Shown here: positions 1 to 6,232 of the stretch, one piece after another
Layout: the number at the start of each line of letters is the position of its first letter
Position numbering within the stretch: the stretch's first letter is position 1
Assembly: GCA_002402125.1 (NCBI GenBank)
Contig: NVVG01000020.1
Location: forward strand, 26,579 to 33,095
Direction of reading: 5' to 3'
Length of the DNA stretch: 6,517 nt
Origin: Moraxellaceae bacterium
Lineage (GTDB): Bacteria > Pseudomonadota > Gammaproteobacteria > Pseudomonadales > Ketobacteraceae
Made by a program: the position numbers and the translations under genes
Notes under the pieces: generated by a model
What the model was told of the DNA's origin: nothing
What the model saw: only the letters and a program-made list of their open reading frames with translations
Databases searched by the model: none

Positions 1-80
1 CCTCTAAAATGCGTTTATATAAATATATTCTATATCCATACCCATACCCTCCAAGTTAATTGATGTTCCAGGGCCATTTT

Positions 81-2798
81 TTAAAAAGTAATGCCCTCTA
101 ACGGAATCGGCCCATCAATCGTAATGGTGAAAGCATTGCTCCTGTGCGACACTGTTACCTCGAGTTTTTCTGATACGGAGCCACTTAATGTTGGCAGTTG
201 GTTTATTGCTGTTAACGCATCATTTGCATCGGTAACATTTGCCTGCAAATTACAACCCTCCGACCTTTGTAACTGAACACGAGTGTTATTAATTACGTTG
301 GTTTTCATACTGTCGATAGACGTAATGCTTGCGGTTTCTTGGGTTAATCCTTCAAAGGTGATTTCAATACAGCTCTGAATACCAGAGGATGCGGATAGAT
401 ATGTTTCAACGCTATCCCCGCCATTAAATTGCATAACAATATTGTCAGAGGTGAGTATGTCAGTGGTTAGACCGTTGCTGGTGTTTTCTGTTGCCACAAT
501 CGTTTCATTGCTGTTCCAAGCGATGAGAGTTGAGGAATCTTTTACGGCGCTGATTTGGTAATAGGTGATGCCATCGGTTGGGGGCGTTATGGTTATGGTT
601 GGGCGGGAAGAAATGGTAATTGCGGCGGTAGCATTTGCCGAATCATCGCTGCCGTTATTGGCTTTGATGACAAATGAATCGGTACCGGTTGCGGCAGCAT
701 TGGCCGAATAAGTATAGTTATCGTTAGTAATAGTGAGTGTGCCTTTTTGCGGGGCAGTTACCACGGTAAACGAGAGTATTAAGTTGTCGGGGTCAGCGGC
801 AGATATTGTGCTTGTGCGGGATAGTCCTGCAGTGACAGAAAAGCTGAAATCATCCACTCGTGGAATTGTTGTCGCTGTGATAAAAATGCTGGCATTATTT
901 ATGTCGAAGAAAATGTTATCCGAGCAAACAATCTTTATTCTGCCGGATGATGTGCTCAAGTTTGGAGCCGTTACAAGCTCGGATCCATCATTGGGTGTGG
1001 TTGCCAAAATAGTAGTGGGAAAGGTTGTACCGTTATCGTCGGAAAATAAAATATCAACGCTATCGCAACTTACTGGAGTATAGGTTGTACCGGCAACGTT
1101 CCAGGTGATTTCTTGAGTGCTGAGGCCTGGCCATGTACTAAAGCTGTTTTGGGATGTGACAATAAAAGGCCCTGAACTAGTGGTGACCGTAAGAGTTGAA
1201 GTATCCGATGCTACCGCACCGTTTCCGTCTCGTACGGTGAGACGAAAGTTAAGTTCTCTATTGGTTGTTGGTAGTGTCGACCCTGTCGGGGGGGCTGAAT
1301 TGTATACGATAGTATCGAGCGAAGGTAAGGTTCGAACTGGATTGCTCGATGGGGGGAATGATCTGAAAATAGGACCAGTTCCCGTGTCAGTCCCTATGTT
1401 TGTGCTAGGGCCTAGATCATATTGTTCCCAGTTATAGGCTAGTATATCGTTATCGCCGTCTGAGCCTGCGCCAGTTAAAGCAAAGGGAGTTTGTTGGGGG
1501 ATGGTGTAATTAGTCCCTGCATTGGCATTAGGAATCTGGTTGGATTGGGTTTCATGAATTCCACATGTGCTGCCGCCCCCGTTGGCAAATGCGTTTATTT
1601 CATCAAGGCTTTTTGCGTGAAAATAATCATCGCTATAATACTGGATGTTGTCAGTACCACAGATATTGGTATATGCCATGATGGAGGAGCCGCTACCGGG
1701 TTCGTAAGCTGAATTAGCTGCACGGTTTGATGAGCAGCTACCGTCAATACCATTAAAGCTATGCTCGGCTCCCATTTGATGGCCTAGTTCATGTGCGACA
1801 AAATCTACCCAAAACGCATCGTCTTTGGGTTCGTAATGGCCGGTAACGCCGAGTGCTTTTTCCTCACTGCACGGTGCGTTTATTAGGGCGATACCGCCAC
1901 CACCAGTACTAAAAACATGACCTATGTCGTAATTGGCAGAGCCAATAATAGTATCAATGGTGGATTGATTCTCATCAAGCATCGCGTCACCATCACTATT
2001 GCTATAAGGGTCTGTTTCGGCGTCGGTGAAAATGAGCGCATCGTTGTTCGCCACTAAGGTAAATTGTACGCCTAATTCCGCCCCGTAAATCTCGTTTATT
2101 CGACTGATTGCCGTAAGAATAGCGTCGAAACCGTCTTGTACACTGCCGCCATGAAATTCTGTATATTCCGCGGTTGCGGCCACGGCTAAGCGGTAAGTAT
2201 GTAGCTTGCTACCAGAAATGGTTTTCTTAGCGGTACCCCATGCACGACTTATGTTAGGTTCTTCTTCTTGATGCTGTGCGCGGTGTCTCACGCTACAAGT
2301 GAACGGTTGTGAGGTAGTGCTTGCAGAAAGATAGGTGCTGCGAGCATAGGTTTTGTATTGCGTGTTTGTGGTATGAGAAGGGTGATCAAAATAATAGGTT
2401 TCATTATTGATATTAAGGATGCCGCTAAAGCCTTTGGAGGTATAAGCAAATCGCCCGGTAATGGATGGGTCGTCAGCGCCGACAGCCTTATAAGTTTTAC
2501 TTTCTGGGAATCTATCGGCTAGTTCTGGCTCCATCATGGAATATTCTACTAATTCCAAAGCAACGGTATCTCCTGAAGGCAAGGGAACATTGAACAAGTA
2601 ACCCTGTGATGTTGTATTTTCAAAAGGTGTAAGGCGCAGCAGTTCCTCTAGGGCCTGTTGATCGATGGATAACAAAACAACTGAGCTCGTTTGCACGCTT
2701 CTGCTTGCCGTTTGGGTCACGTTCCAAAGAGTGTTGTTGGCATAACACATAGTGCTTGTAAGCAGTGCGCTGACTATGAGTATTAGCAATCTGTTCAT
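81..2798 (-). CDS. Secreted reprolysin-like (M12B-type) zinc metalloprotease with Ig/cadherin-like C-terminal domains
   Basis: Predicted secreted zinc endopeptidase. Residue numbers are for the 905-aa product from ATG 2796-2798. Residues 1-20 form a signal peptide ending CYA. Residues 21 to about 195 look like a propeptide. The catalytic domain (about 198-405) has HELGHQMGAEH with zinc ligands H336, H340 and H346, catalytic E337, and Met-turn SIMAY at 372-376. Next come a PKD/Ig-like module typical of bacterial M12B-like proteases (about 420-545, NAG...Y.WEQ...FR.TVRD), a beta domain (about 546-645), a cadherin-like repeat (about 647-732) and an unassigned 170-residue C-terminal domain. C168 is the only cysteine of the propeptide and may be a cysteine switch. 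The frame stays open upstream to a TTG at 2814-2816 (911 aa). I prefer ATG because it gives a compact signal peptide; an AGG lies 11 nt upstream of it. No C-terminal sorting tag is visible, so export by Sec and then type II secretion is an inference. The substrate is unknown. Confidence 0.9.
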   Translation of the reverse strand: MNRLLILIVSALLTSTMCYANNTLWNVTQTASRSVQTSSVVLLSIDQQALEELLRLTPFENTTSQGYLFNVPLPSGDTVALELVEYSMMEPELADRFPESKTYKAVGADDPSITGRFAYTSKGFSGILNINNETYYFDHPSHTTNTQYKTYARSTYLSASTTSQPFTCSVRHRAQHQEEEPNISRAWGTAKKTISGSKLHTYRLAVAATAEYTEFHGGSVQDGFDAILTAISRINEIYGAELGVQFTLVANNDALIFTDAETDPYSNSDGDAMLDENQSTIDTIIGSANYDIGHVFSTGGGGIALINAPCSEEKALGVTGHYEPKDDAFWVDFVAHELGHQMGAEHSFNGIDGSCSSNRAANSAYEPGSGSSIMAYTNICGTDNIQYYSDDYFHAKSLDEINAFANGGGSTCGIHETQSNQIPNANAGTNYTIPQQTPFALTGAGSDGDNDILAYNWEQYDLGPSTNIGTDTGTGPIFRSFPPSSNPVRTLPSLDTIVYNSAPPTGSTLPTTNRELNFRLTVRDGNGAVASDTSTLTVTTSSGPFIVTSQNSFSTWPGLSTQEITWNVAGTTYTPVSCDSVDILFSDDNGTTFPTTILATTPNDGSELVTAPNLSTSSGRIKIVCSDNIFFDINNASIFITATTIPRVDDFSFSVTAGLSRTSTISAADPDNLILSFTVVTAPQKGTLTITNDNYTYSANAAATGTDSFVIKANNGSDDSANATAAITISSRPTITITPPTDGITYYQISAVKDSSTLIAWNSNETIVATENTSNGLTTDILTSDNIVMQFNGGDSVETYLSASSGIQSCIEITFEGLTQETASITSIDSMKTNVINNTRVQLQRSEGCNLQANVTDANDALTAINQLPTLSGSVSEKLEVTVSHRSNAFTITIDGPIPLEGITF

Positions 2799-2834
2799 GG
2801 TGTTAACTGCCTGCAATGAAGAAAAATAAATGCG

Positions 2835-3116
2835 TTAGTTGCGCGTAATGTATGCTTGCCCCCATAACAGAGTGGCGGTACTGGTGTCGCTGCTGCTGTT
2901 CTTTTCAATGCGAATACGCGAATTATCTATGTTTCGGGTTACTTTGTCGCCTTTTGACAGGGTGTAGGGGGTGTTGATTACCATTGTTGTCACGGTTTTC
3001 TCTTCTATGTTCTGAGTGTTGTTGAAGTCGCCACTGCTAGTGCTTCCGCCACCACCACAGGCGGAAAATATGGCTAAGGCGAGTACTATTATGAGAAGTT
3101 TGTACTGATAGATCAT
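2835..3116 (-). CDS. Small putative lipoprotein upstream of the metalloprotease, function unknown
   Basis: A 93-residue protein I do not recognise. Residues 1-19 form a lipoprotein signal peptide: a lysine at position 6, a hydrophobic stretch, and IFSAC ending at C20. The Phe at -3 is acceptable but not ideal for a lipobox. The mature protein starts CGGGGSTSSG, a flexible linker as in many outer-membrane lipoproteins; no Asp at +2 argues against inner-membrane retention. The remaining 65 residues are Thr/Ser/Asn-rich with alternating hydrophobic residues, suggesting a small beta fold, and contain no further Cys. The gene ends 36 nt before the ATG of the metalloprotease on the same strand, so co-transcription is likely. 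The ATG start has only a weak ribosome site (AGG about 11 nt upstream). A role as partner, inhibitor or membrane anchor of the protease is only a guess from position. Confidence 0.7.
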   Translation of the reverse strand: MIYQYKLLIIVLALAIFSACGGGGSTSSGDFNNTQNIEEKTVTTMVINTPYTLSKGDKVTRNIDNSRIRIEKNSSSDTSTATLLWGQAYITRN

Positions 3117-3117
3117 T

Positions 3118-3191
3118 AGTAGTAAACCTGTGTATTCCTAGCCGCATTAGCGTGACGTGATAGGGTTATAAGTATGTAAAGTAGTAAACCT
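3118..3191. repeat. 12-bp direct repeat AGTAGTAAACCT in the divergent intergenic region
   Basis: AGTAGTAAACCT occurs exactly at 3118-3129 and again at 3180-3191, a start-to-start distance of 62 bp, i.e. about six helical turns. Both copies lie just upstream of the minus-strand lipoprotein start (3116), and the proximal copy reaches to within one base of the start codon. The bases flanking the copies differ. Such spacing would suit a protein binding two sites or a looping repressor. That is inference, and chance cannot be excluded for one AT-rich 12-mer pair. Confidence 0.5.
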
Positions 3192-3200
3192 ACAGTTTAC
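3184..3200. promoter_or_regulatory. Palindrome GTAAAC-N5-GTTTAC, possible operator
   Basis: A perfect 6-bp inverted repeat (3184-3189 and 3195-3200) separated by CTACA. It overlaps the distal copy of the 12-bp direct repeat, and a further GTAAA follows at once at 3202-3206. It sits about 70 bp upstream of the minus-strand lipoprotein/protease pair and about 140 bp upstream of the plus-strand lipoprotein. This is the geometry expected of a dimeric regulator's site in a divergent promoter, but no regulator gene is in the window and no known motif is matched. A second short inverted repeat, ATTAC-CAAA-GTAAT, lies at 3293-3306 nearer the plus-strand gene, overlapping a weak -10-like TATTAT (3289-3294). 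Confidence 0.3.
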
Positions 3201-3331
3201 AGTAAATGAGAGCTGCCTACATTTTTTACCAATCCTCTAAATATTGGACTATGGTTACAATGGGCGCATTAGTAATTTGATGTTTGTGTATTATTACCAA
3301 AGTAATGGTTGTCGTTAGATAGACTGTTACG

Positions 3332-3339
3332 AAGGAAGG
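3332..3339 (+). promoter_or_regulatory. Strong ribosome binding site AAGGAAGG for the GTG-started lipoprotein
   Basis: AAGGAAGG lies immediately upstream of GTG 3343-3345; the AAGGA core is 6 nt from the start codon. It decides in favour of this GTG as the true start, which also gives a correctly sized lipoprotein signal peptide. Confidence 0.75.
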
Positions 3340-3342
3340 TAA

Positions 3343-3783
3343 GTGAATAATTTGAAGTTAATATTATTCGTTTTTGTCACCGTAATGTTATTTGGTTGCG
3401 GAGGAGGCGGCTCTTCTTCAACTACGGAGCCAGAGCAGGTTACGAATGACATACAGGGAGTATGGCAGTTTGTCTATGATGATTCTTTGTGTGTGGAAAC
3501 AACAACGTTTAACAATGATGATAGTTTTACCATAACGTCGTCAGATACCGTAATTTCGGGAGTCTATGACTTTACATCGACGGTGGATGAGGGGGCTAGG
3601 CATTCATTGGTTATGACAATTCAAACGGACAATGGAGAGACTGATTGTGGAGGGGTGAGTGATATTTCTACTGAGTTGCCCCCAGTGTACGCCGAATTCC
3701 CTTCTTCTACCGTATTGCGGTTATATCAAGCACTAACTGGTGATAACCTGATACAAGAGTTCACTAAGGCCTCAAGTGAATAA
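3343..3783 (+). CDS. Putative lipoprotein, beta-rich, function unknown
   Basis: A 146-residue predicted lipoprotein. It has a Lys at position 5, a hydrophobic core (6-17) and lipobox LFGC with C19 as the acylated cysteine, followed by GGGGSSSTTEPEQ as a linker. The globular part begins around residue 37 with DIQGVWQF and continues with alternating hydrophobic/polar strands (SFTITSSD, ISGVYDF, SLVMTIQTD, TVLRLYQ). An initial GxW followed by strands is common in lipocalin-like and other small beta-barrel lipoproteins, but similarity is too weak to assign a family. C50 and C102 could form a disulphide. No Asp follows the cysteine, so outer-membrane sorting is likely. It stands alone: divergent from the protease pair and 346 bp from the next gene. 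An imperfect AT-rich hairpin follows at 3803-3818, but no T-tract is attached to it. Confidence 0.8.
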   Translation: MNNLKLILFVFVTVMLFGCGGGGSSSTTEPEQVTNDIQGVWQFVYDDSLCVETTTFNNDDSFTITSSDTVISGVYDFTSTVDEGARHSLVMTIQTDNGETDCGGVSDISTELPPVYAEFPSSTVLRLYQALTGDNLIQEFTKASSE

Positions 3784-4129
3784 CCTGCCTAGAGTCGCCT
3801 CTCTATATTGAGATATAGCATCTAGATAGGAGTTTTTAGTGTGTTTCTATTCCATAAACTATCGGGTTTTTACAGATCGATTAGTGAACACTGCTGCTTA
3901 ATTGGCTGAAATTGCTGGTTTTTTGTGCGAACCCTGGCCATTGGCTTGTATCAAGGGGGAGGCCTAAATGTAGCCCCTATGAGATGTTTAAAGAACACAG
4001 CGATCTCTGTATACTAGGTCGAGATATAAACACCTACGGTTATCCCAATCTTGTATTTTTTGTATCCATTTTGTTCAGTCTCTTTGTGCTGTGACCTGAT
4101 ATAGCTGCCTAATATTGTGACATCGATAA
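3784..4129. other. 346-bp intergenic region without a convincing gene
   Basis: A TTG-started 60-codon frame (3912-4094) exists, but it has no ribosome site, unusual composition and no recognisable motif, so I do not call it. Visible structure includes a 6-bp AT-rich hairpin CTATAT-TGAG-ATATAG at 3803-3818. At 3953-3962 is a strong Shine-Dalgarno-like AAGGGGGAGG, 5 nt before an ATG that is followed at once by TAG (3968-3973). AGGGG at 3954-3958 can pair with CCCCT at 3974-3978. TGTGAC occurs twice (4090-4095 and 4116-4121) just before the next gene. I could not find a convincing -35/-10 pair, although the region must presumably hold the promoter for the downstream lipoprotein pair. A small RNA or leader is possible but unsupported. 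Confidence 0.5.
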
Positions 4130-4684
4130 ATGTTAAATAGGATTGAATTCATAATAGCTGTGATACTGATGCTTTTTTTAGGGGGGTGTGGCGGTACGGC
4201 GGGTCAAAAAGATAACATCCAATATGTTCAGGTAAATGTAACCAATAATAGTGTAGCCACCGCAAGTTACGACTCTAGCAATGCCTTGCTGGTATTAGAC
4301 GGTGATACTAGTTTTGCTAATTTCTGGTCTGGAAATATTCCTGGTGACAATCTGGTTATTGATTTAGGTTCGGTAATGCCGATTGCAAAAATCACGGTAT
4401 TTCTTTTTGACCCTAAAGCAAGTATGAATCAAACCTATGGGCTATCAAAAGATGGCGTTGTTTGGAGAGAAACTATGCAGCTCTCCGGAGGTGAGGTTCC
4501 TTGTACAACGGGTTTTTCCATCGGGCCGACGAAAGTATCCTGCAAACCTGGAGTGGCGAGTTCTAGCGGGAATGCGGCCGATGGTGCTTATCAGGCTAGG
4601 TACTTCCGGATAACAATGAATAAAAGTAATGTGGTTTTTCAGGTCTATGAAGTTGAAATTCTTGGCTGGGTAGCGTCGGATTAA
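4130..4684 (+). CDS. Lipoprotein with discoidin / F5/8 type C (CBM32-like) domain
   Basis: A 184-residue predicted lipoprotein. It has Arg4, a hydrophobic stretch from 7 to 17 and a good lipobox LGGC with C20 acylated; G21-G22 follows, so outer-membrane sorting is likely. Residues about 38-179 look like one F5/8 type C domain. The visible pattern is ATASYDSSN, LDGD (56-59), FWSG, LVIDLG (75-80), I..ITVFLF, YGLSKDGVVW (103-112), ARYFRI (156-161) and a closing VYEVEILGW. Such jelly-roll domains bind carbohydrates or other surface ligands; here it is the only domain, so this would be a binding protein rather than an enzyme. C125 and C138 may form a disulphide. An in-frame TAA at 4127-4129 abuts the ATG, so no earlier start is possible, yet there is no clear Shine-Dalgarno sequence. 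The next lipoprotein starts 24 nt after its stop, so the two are probably co-transcribed. Confidence 0.82.
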   Translation: MLNRIEFIIAVILMLFLGGCGGTAGQKDNIQYVQVNVTNNSVATASYDSSNALLVLDGDTSFANFWSGNIPGDNLVIDLGSVMPIAKITVFLFDPKASMNQTYGLSKDGVVWRETMQLSGGEVPCTTGFSIGPTKVSCKPGVASSSGNAADGAYQARYFRITMNKSNVVFQVYEVEILGWVASD

Positions 4685-4708
4685 AAGATAATAGGTAAGG
4701 GGTGGGGT

Positions 4709-5095
4709 ATGGTACGTGGACTGTTTTCTGTTGGAAGGGTTTTGCTCGTGGGTGTTTGGTTTGGCTCGATAACCGCGGGTTGTCAATTATTAGGCCCTGC
4801 TGAGTTGATACATTGGCTAGAAAAAGGCGACGAGAGTTCGCTGTTAACGAAAGATTGTCAGTTGTTGGATGAAATTATGGGAGCCTCAGGTGATGATGGT
4901 GCTCTTTGGACCATTATCATGACGGACGGCTTTTTGCGTTCACAGGCGAGAGATGATCTCGAAGATAAGGCCGTGGCGTTAGGAGCGAATACTATCGAGA
5001 TAACCGATAACCGTGAGTATCAAAAGCAATTAAAGACTCGATTAGGTTTGTTTAAAGTTGAAATTCAAGCCAATGCATATCGATGTGTGAATTAG
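4709..5095 (+). CDS. Small predicted lipoprotein resembling the DUF4156/RcsF-like type
   Basis: A 128-residue predicted exported protein. Arg3 and Arg10 precede a hydrophobic segment (11-21), and ITAGC ends at C25. The -3 residue is Thr, so the lipobox is imperfect and simple periplasmic release cannot be excluded. The mature part has C50, then RDDLEDKAVALGANTI (81-96) and a final NAYRC with C126. A conserved A..LGAN segment followed by a closing AYxC is characteristic of small enterobacterial-type lipoproteins such as DUF4156 members and, more distantly, RcsF. This is pattern recognition, and the exact family needs a profile search. C50 and C126 may pair. A purine-rich ribosome site (AAGGGG, 4697-4702) lies 6 nt before the ATG. 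It follows the discoidin lipoprotein by 24 nt and is itself followed within 5 nt of its stop by the strong terminator hairpin, so it is the last gene of its transcript. Confidence 0.75.
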   Translation: MVRGLFSVGRVLLVGVWFGSITAGCQLLGPAELIHWLEKGDESSLLTKDCQLLDEIMGASGDDGALWTIIMTDGFLRSQARDDLEDKAVALGANTIEITDNREYQKQLKTRLGLFKVEIQANAYRCVN

Positions 5096-5099
5096 CCAA

Positions 5100-5154
5100 T
5101 TTACCGGAAATAAAAAAGGAGCCATTTGTTGGCTCCTTTTTTATTTCCGGTAAA
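5100..5154. terminator. Bidirectional rho-independent terminator, perfect 25-bp stem
   Basis: Positions 5100-5124 are the exact reverse complement of 5130-5154, with a 5-nt loop TTTGT. Read on either strand, the core is a GC-containing AGGAGCCA/TGGCTCCT stem followed by a run of six T, and the stem continues outward through an ATTTCCGGTAAA arm. It lies between convergent genes: 4 nt after the TAG of the plus-strand lipoprotein (5093-5095) and 2 nt before the complement of the TAG of the minus-strand SH3 gene (5157-5159). One element therefore can terminate both transcripts. Confidence 0.95.
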
Positions 5155-5156
5155 CT

Positions 5157-5885
5157 CTACCATTCGCTGCGAGGTTTTTGGCTGGACATTTTAGGAATAC
5201 AGAGCGTTAATATTACTCCGGCAAAAACGGCGATAATGCCCCATATAATGCCATCTTCCAAATTATTACTTGCCAGTATTTTGTTTTCTTCTTCTAGCTT
5301 TTCAAGACTGACATTTAGCAACTCAGTTTTTTCTTGGAGTAATTGATAAGAGCGTTCGGTGGTGATGGCGTTGGATGCTGTTTTTTCAATCAGGCTCAGT
5401 TTTTTGTTGAGTTTGTTATTGGATGATTGAAGGCTGGATTGAAGTGTCTTTATGGATGTTAGTTCGGCGTTAGCTTTTGTGAGTTGTGCGGCTAGCGTAT
5501 CGTTCTTTTGCCCTAAAGAGGCTATTTTCTGTTTGGAATTTTTAAGCAAAGCTTTAGCAATAGGCGTGATAGACGTATATTTAGCTTGTATCCAGCCTTC
5601 GCGGCCTTTGGCTTCTATTCTTAGCCAATTGTCATTATCGGATCGCTCGATGACATTCAGCGTATCGCCACTTTTCAAATATCGGATGATTCTGTAGCCG
5701 GTAGTGGGGCCAGAATGCATTTCAATACGAATTTCGTCTTTAATATAGAGTGTCTCGGCGTAGCCAGCTGTCGATAAAAGGCTAGTGCTGGCTAAAGCAA
5801 ATATCAAAGTGCGCAGCAAAGGGTGGTGAGGTGAGTTTAGTAACAGGCTTAATAGAGAGAGTGTTGATGACGTAATGACTTTCAC
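5157..5885 (-). CDS. TIGR04211-type SH3 and anchor domain protein (YgiM-like)
   Basis: A 242-residue envelope protein. Residues 1-43 form a long export signal (hydrophobic part about 24-40, likely cleavage after GYA). A bacterial SH3 domain spans about 45-106 (MHSGP, YRIIRYLKSGDTL, WLRI, GREGWIQAKY). A Ser/Lys/Gln/Leu-rich coiled coil follows (about 107-208), then one C-terminal membrane helix (about 213-230), ICIP-like end and a short basic tail. This order (signal, SH3, coiled coil, C-terminal anchor) is the signature of the TIGR04211 family that includes E. coli YgiM; its biochemical role is unknown, though bacterial SH3 domains usually bind peptidoglycan or protein ligands. The start is GTG 5883-5885, supported by AAGGA 7 nt upstream. 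It lies 42 nt downstream of yciI on the same strand and ends at the shared terminator. Confidence 0.88.
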   Translation of the reverse strand: MKVITSSTLSLLSLLLNSPHHPLLRTLIFALASTSLLSTAGYAETLYIKDEIRIEMHSGPTTGYRIIRYLKSGDTLNVIERSDNDNWLRIEAKGREGWIQAKYTSITPIAKALLKNSKQKIASLGQKNDTLAAQLTKANAELTSIKTLQSSLQSSNNKLNKKLSLIEKTASNAITTERSYQLLQEKTELLNVSLEKLEEENKILASNNLEDGIIWGIIAVFAGVILTLCIPKMSSQKPRSEW

Positions 5886-5892
5886 GTAATGA

Positions 5893-5897
5893 TCCTT
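5893..5897 (-). promoter_or_regulatory. Ribosome binding site AAGGA for the SH3-anchor gene
   Basis: On the minus strand AAAGGA lies 7 nt before GTG 5883-5885. It supports the GTG, and so the unusually long signal region, as the true start; no ATG occurs in the signal region downstream of it. Confidence 0.7.
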
Positions 5898-5927
5898 TGG
5901 TTATCATTCTTATCGAAATGGATACGC

Positions 5928-6227
5928 TTAGGGTAGCACTTTTTTGTAAGGTTTGACGGTGACTTGGGCATAAACTCCAGCCGCGATATAGGGGTCGTTA
6001 TCTGCCCATTGCTGTGCGGCCGTTAGGCTCTCAAATTCCGCAATAACCAAGCTGCCGGTAAATCCAGCTTCTCCAGGGGTTTCAGTATCCAATGCAGGAA
6101 AGGGCCCTGCGACAAATAATCGACCTTCAGATTTTAACGTTTCTAGTCGTTTAAGGTGATCCGGGCGTGCCGATAGGCGTTTTTCCAAGCTATTTTTCAC
6201 GTCTTCTGCAATGACGGCGTAAAGCAT
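5928..6227 (-). CDS. yciI: YciI family protein
   Basis: A 99-residue protein that matches the E. coli YciI pattern along its full length: LYAVIAED start, [25 protein letters not shown] (34-42), [29 protein letters not shown] (74-86) and VKPYKKV end. YciI is a small dimeric alpha/beta-barrel (ferredoxin-like) cytoplasmic protein related to muconolactone isomerase-type folds; its physiological reaction is not established. H24, the conserved histidine of the proposed active site, is present. No signal peptide or membrane segment is seen. ATG 6225-6227 starts 5 nt after the yciB stop, and its ribosome site AGGA (6237-6240) lies inside the last codons of yciB, so the two are almost certainly co-transcribed and perhaps translationally coupled. 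Confidence 0.95.
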   Translation of the reverse strand: MLYAVIAEDVKNSLEKRLSARPDHLKRLETLKSEGRLFVAGPFPALDTETPGEAGFTGSLVIAEFESLTAAQQWADNDPYIAAGVYAQVTVKPYKKVLP

Positions 6228-6232
6228 AATGA

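Noticed and set aside
4..52. Minus-strand mini-frame (11 codons plus stop) with GGAGGG 7 nt before its ATG at 37-39
   Set aside because: The ribosome-site match is good, but the peptide is tiny and very AT-rich, there is no neighbouring evidence, and the downstream context is cut by the window edge.
91..1712. Several plus-strand open frames opposite the metalloprotease
   Set aside because: They are antisense to a clear domain-bearing coding sequence and show no signal peptide, motif or ribosome site of their own.
2730..2798. Lipobox in the metalloprotease signal peptide (STMC)
   Set aside because: The residue before the Cys is Met, which does not fit a lipobox; cleavage by signal peptidase I after CYA is a better fit.
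3912..4094. 60-codon plus-strand frame with a hydrophobic C-terminal end
   Set aside because: TTG start without a ribosome site, no recognisable motif, unusual Cys/Pro/Arg-rich composition and no partner gene; more likely a chance frame in the intergenic gap.
4090..4121. Two TGTGAC copies upstream of the discoidin lipoprotein as a CRP site
   Set aside because: They are direct, 26 bp apart, and lack the TCACA half-site that a CRP site requires.
4445..4786. Minus-strand frame across the end of the discoidin lipoprotein and the start of the next gene
   Set aside because: It overlaps two well-supported lipoprotein genes and has a random-looking composition without motifs.
5083..5697. Plus-strand frames over the terminator and the SH3-anchor gene
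   Set aside because: They run through a perfect terminator hairpin or lie antisense to a recognised family member.
5886..5927. Fur-box-like GATAAGAATGATAACC between yciI and the SH3 gene
   Set aside because: Only a partial match to the 19-bp Fur consensus, and it lies inside what looks like an operon, close to the ribosome site.
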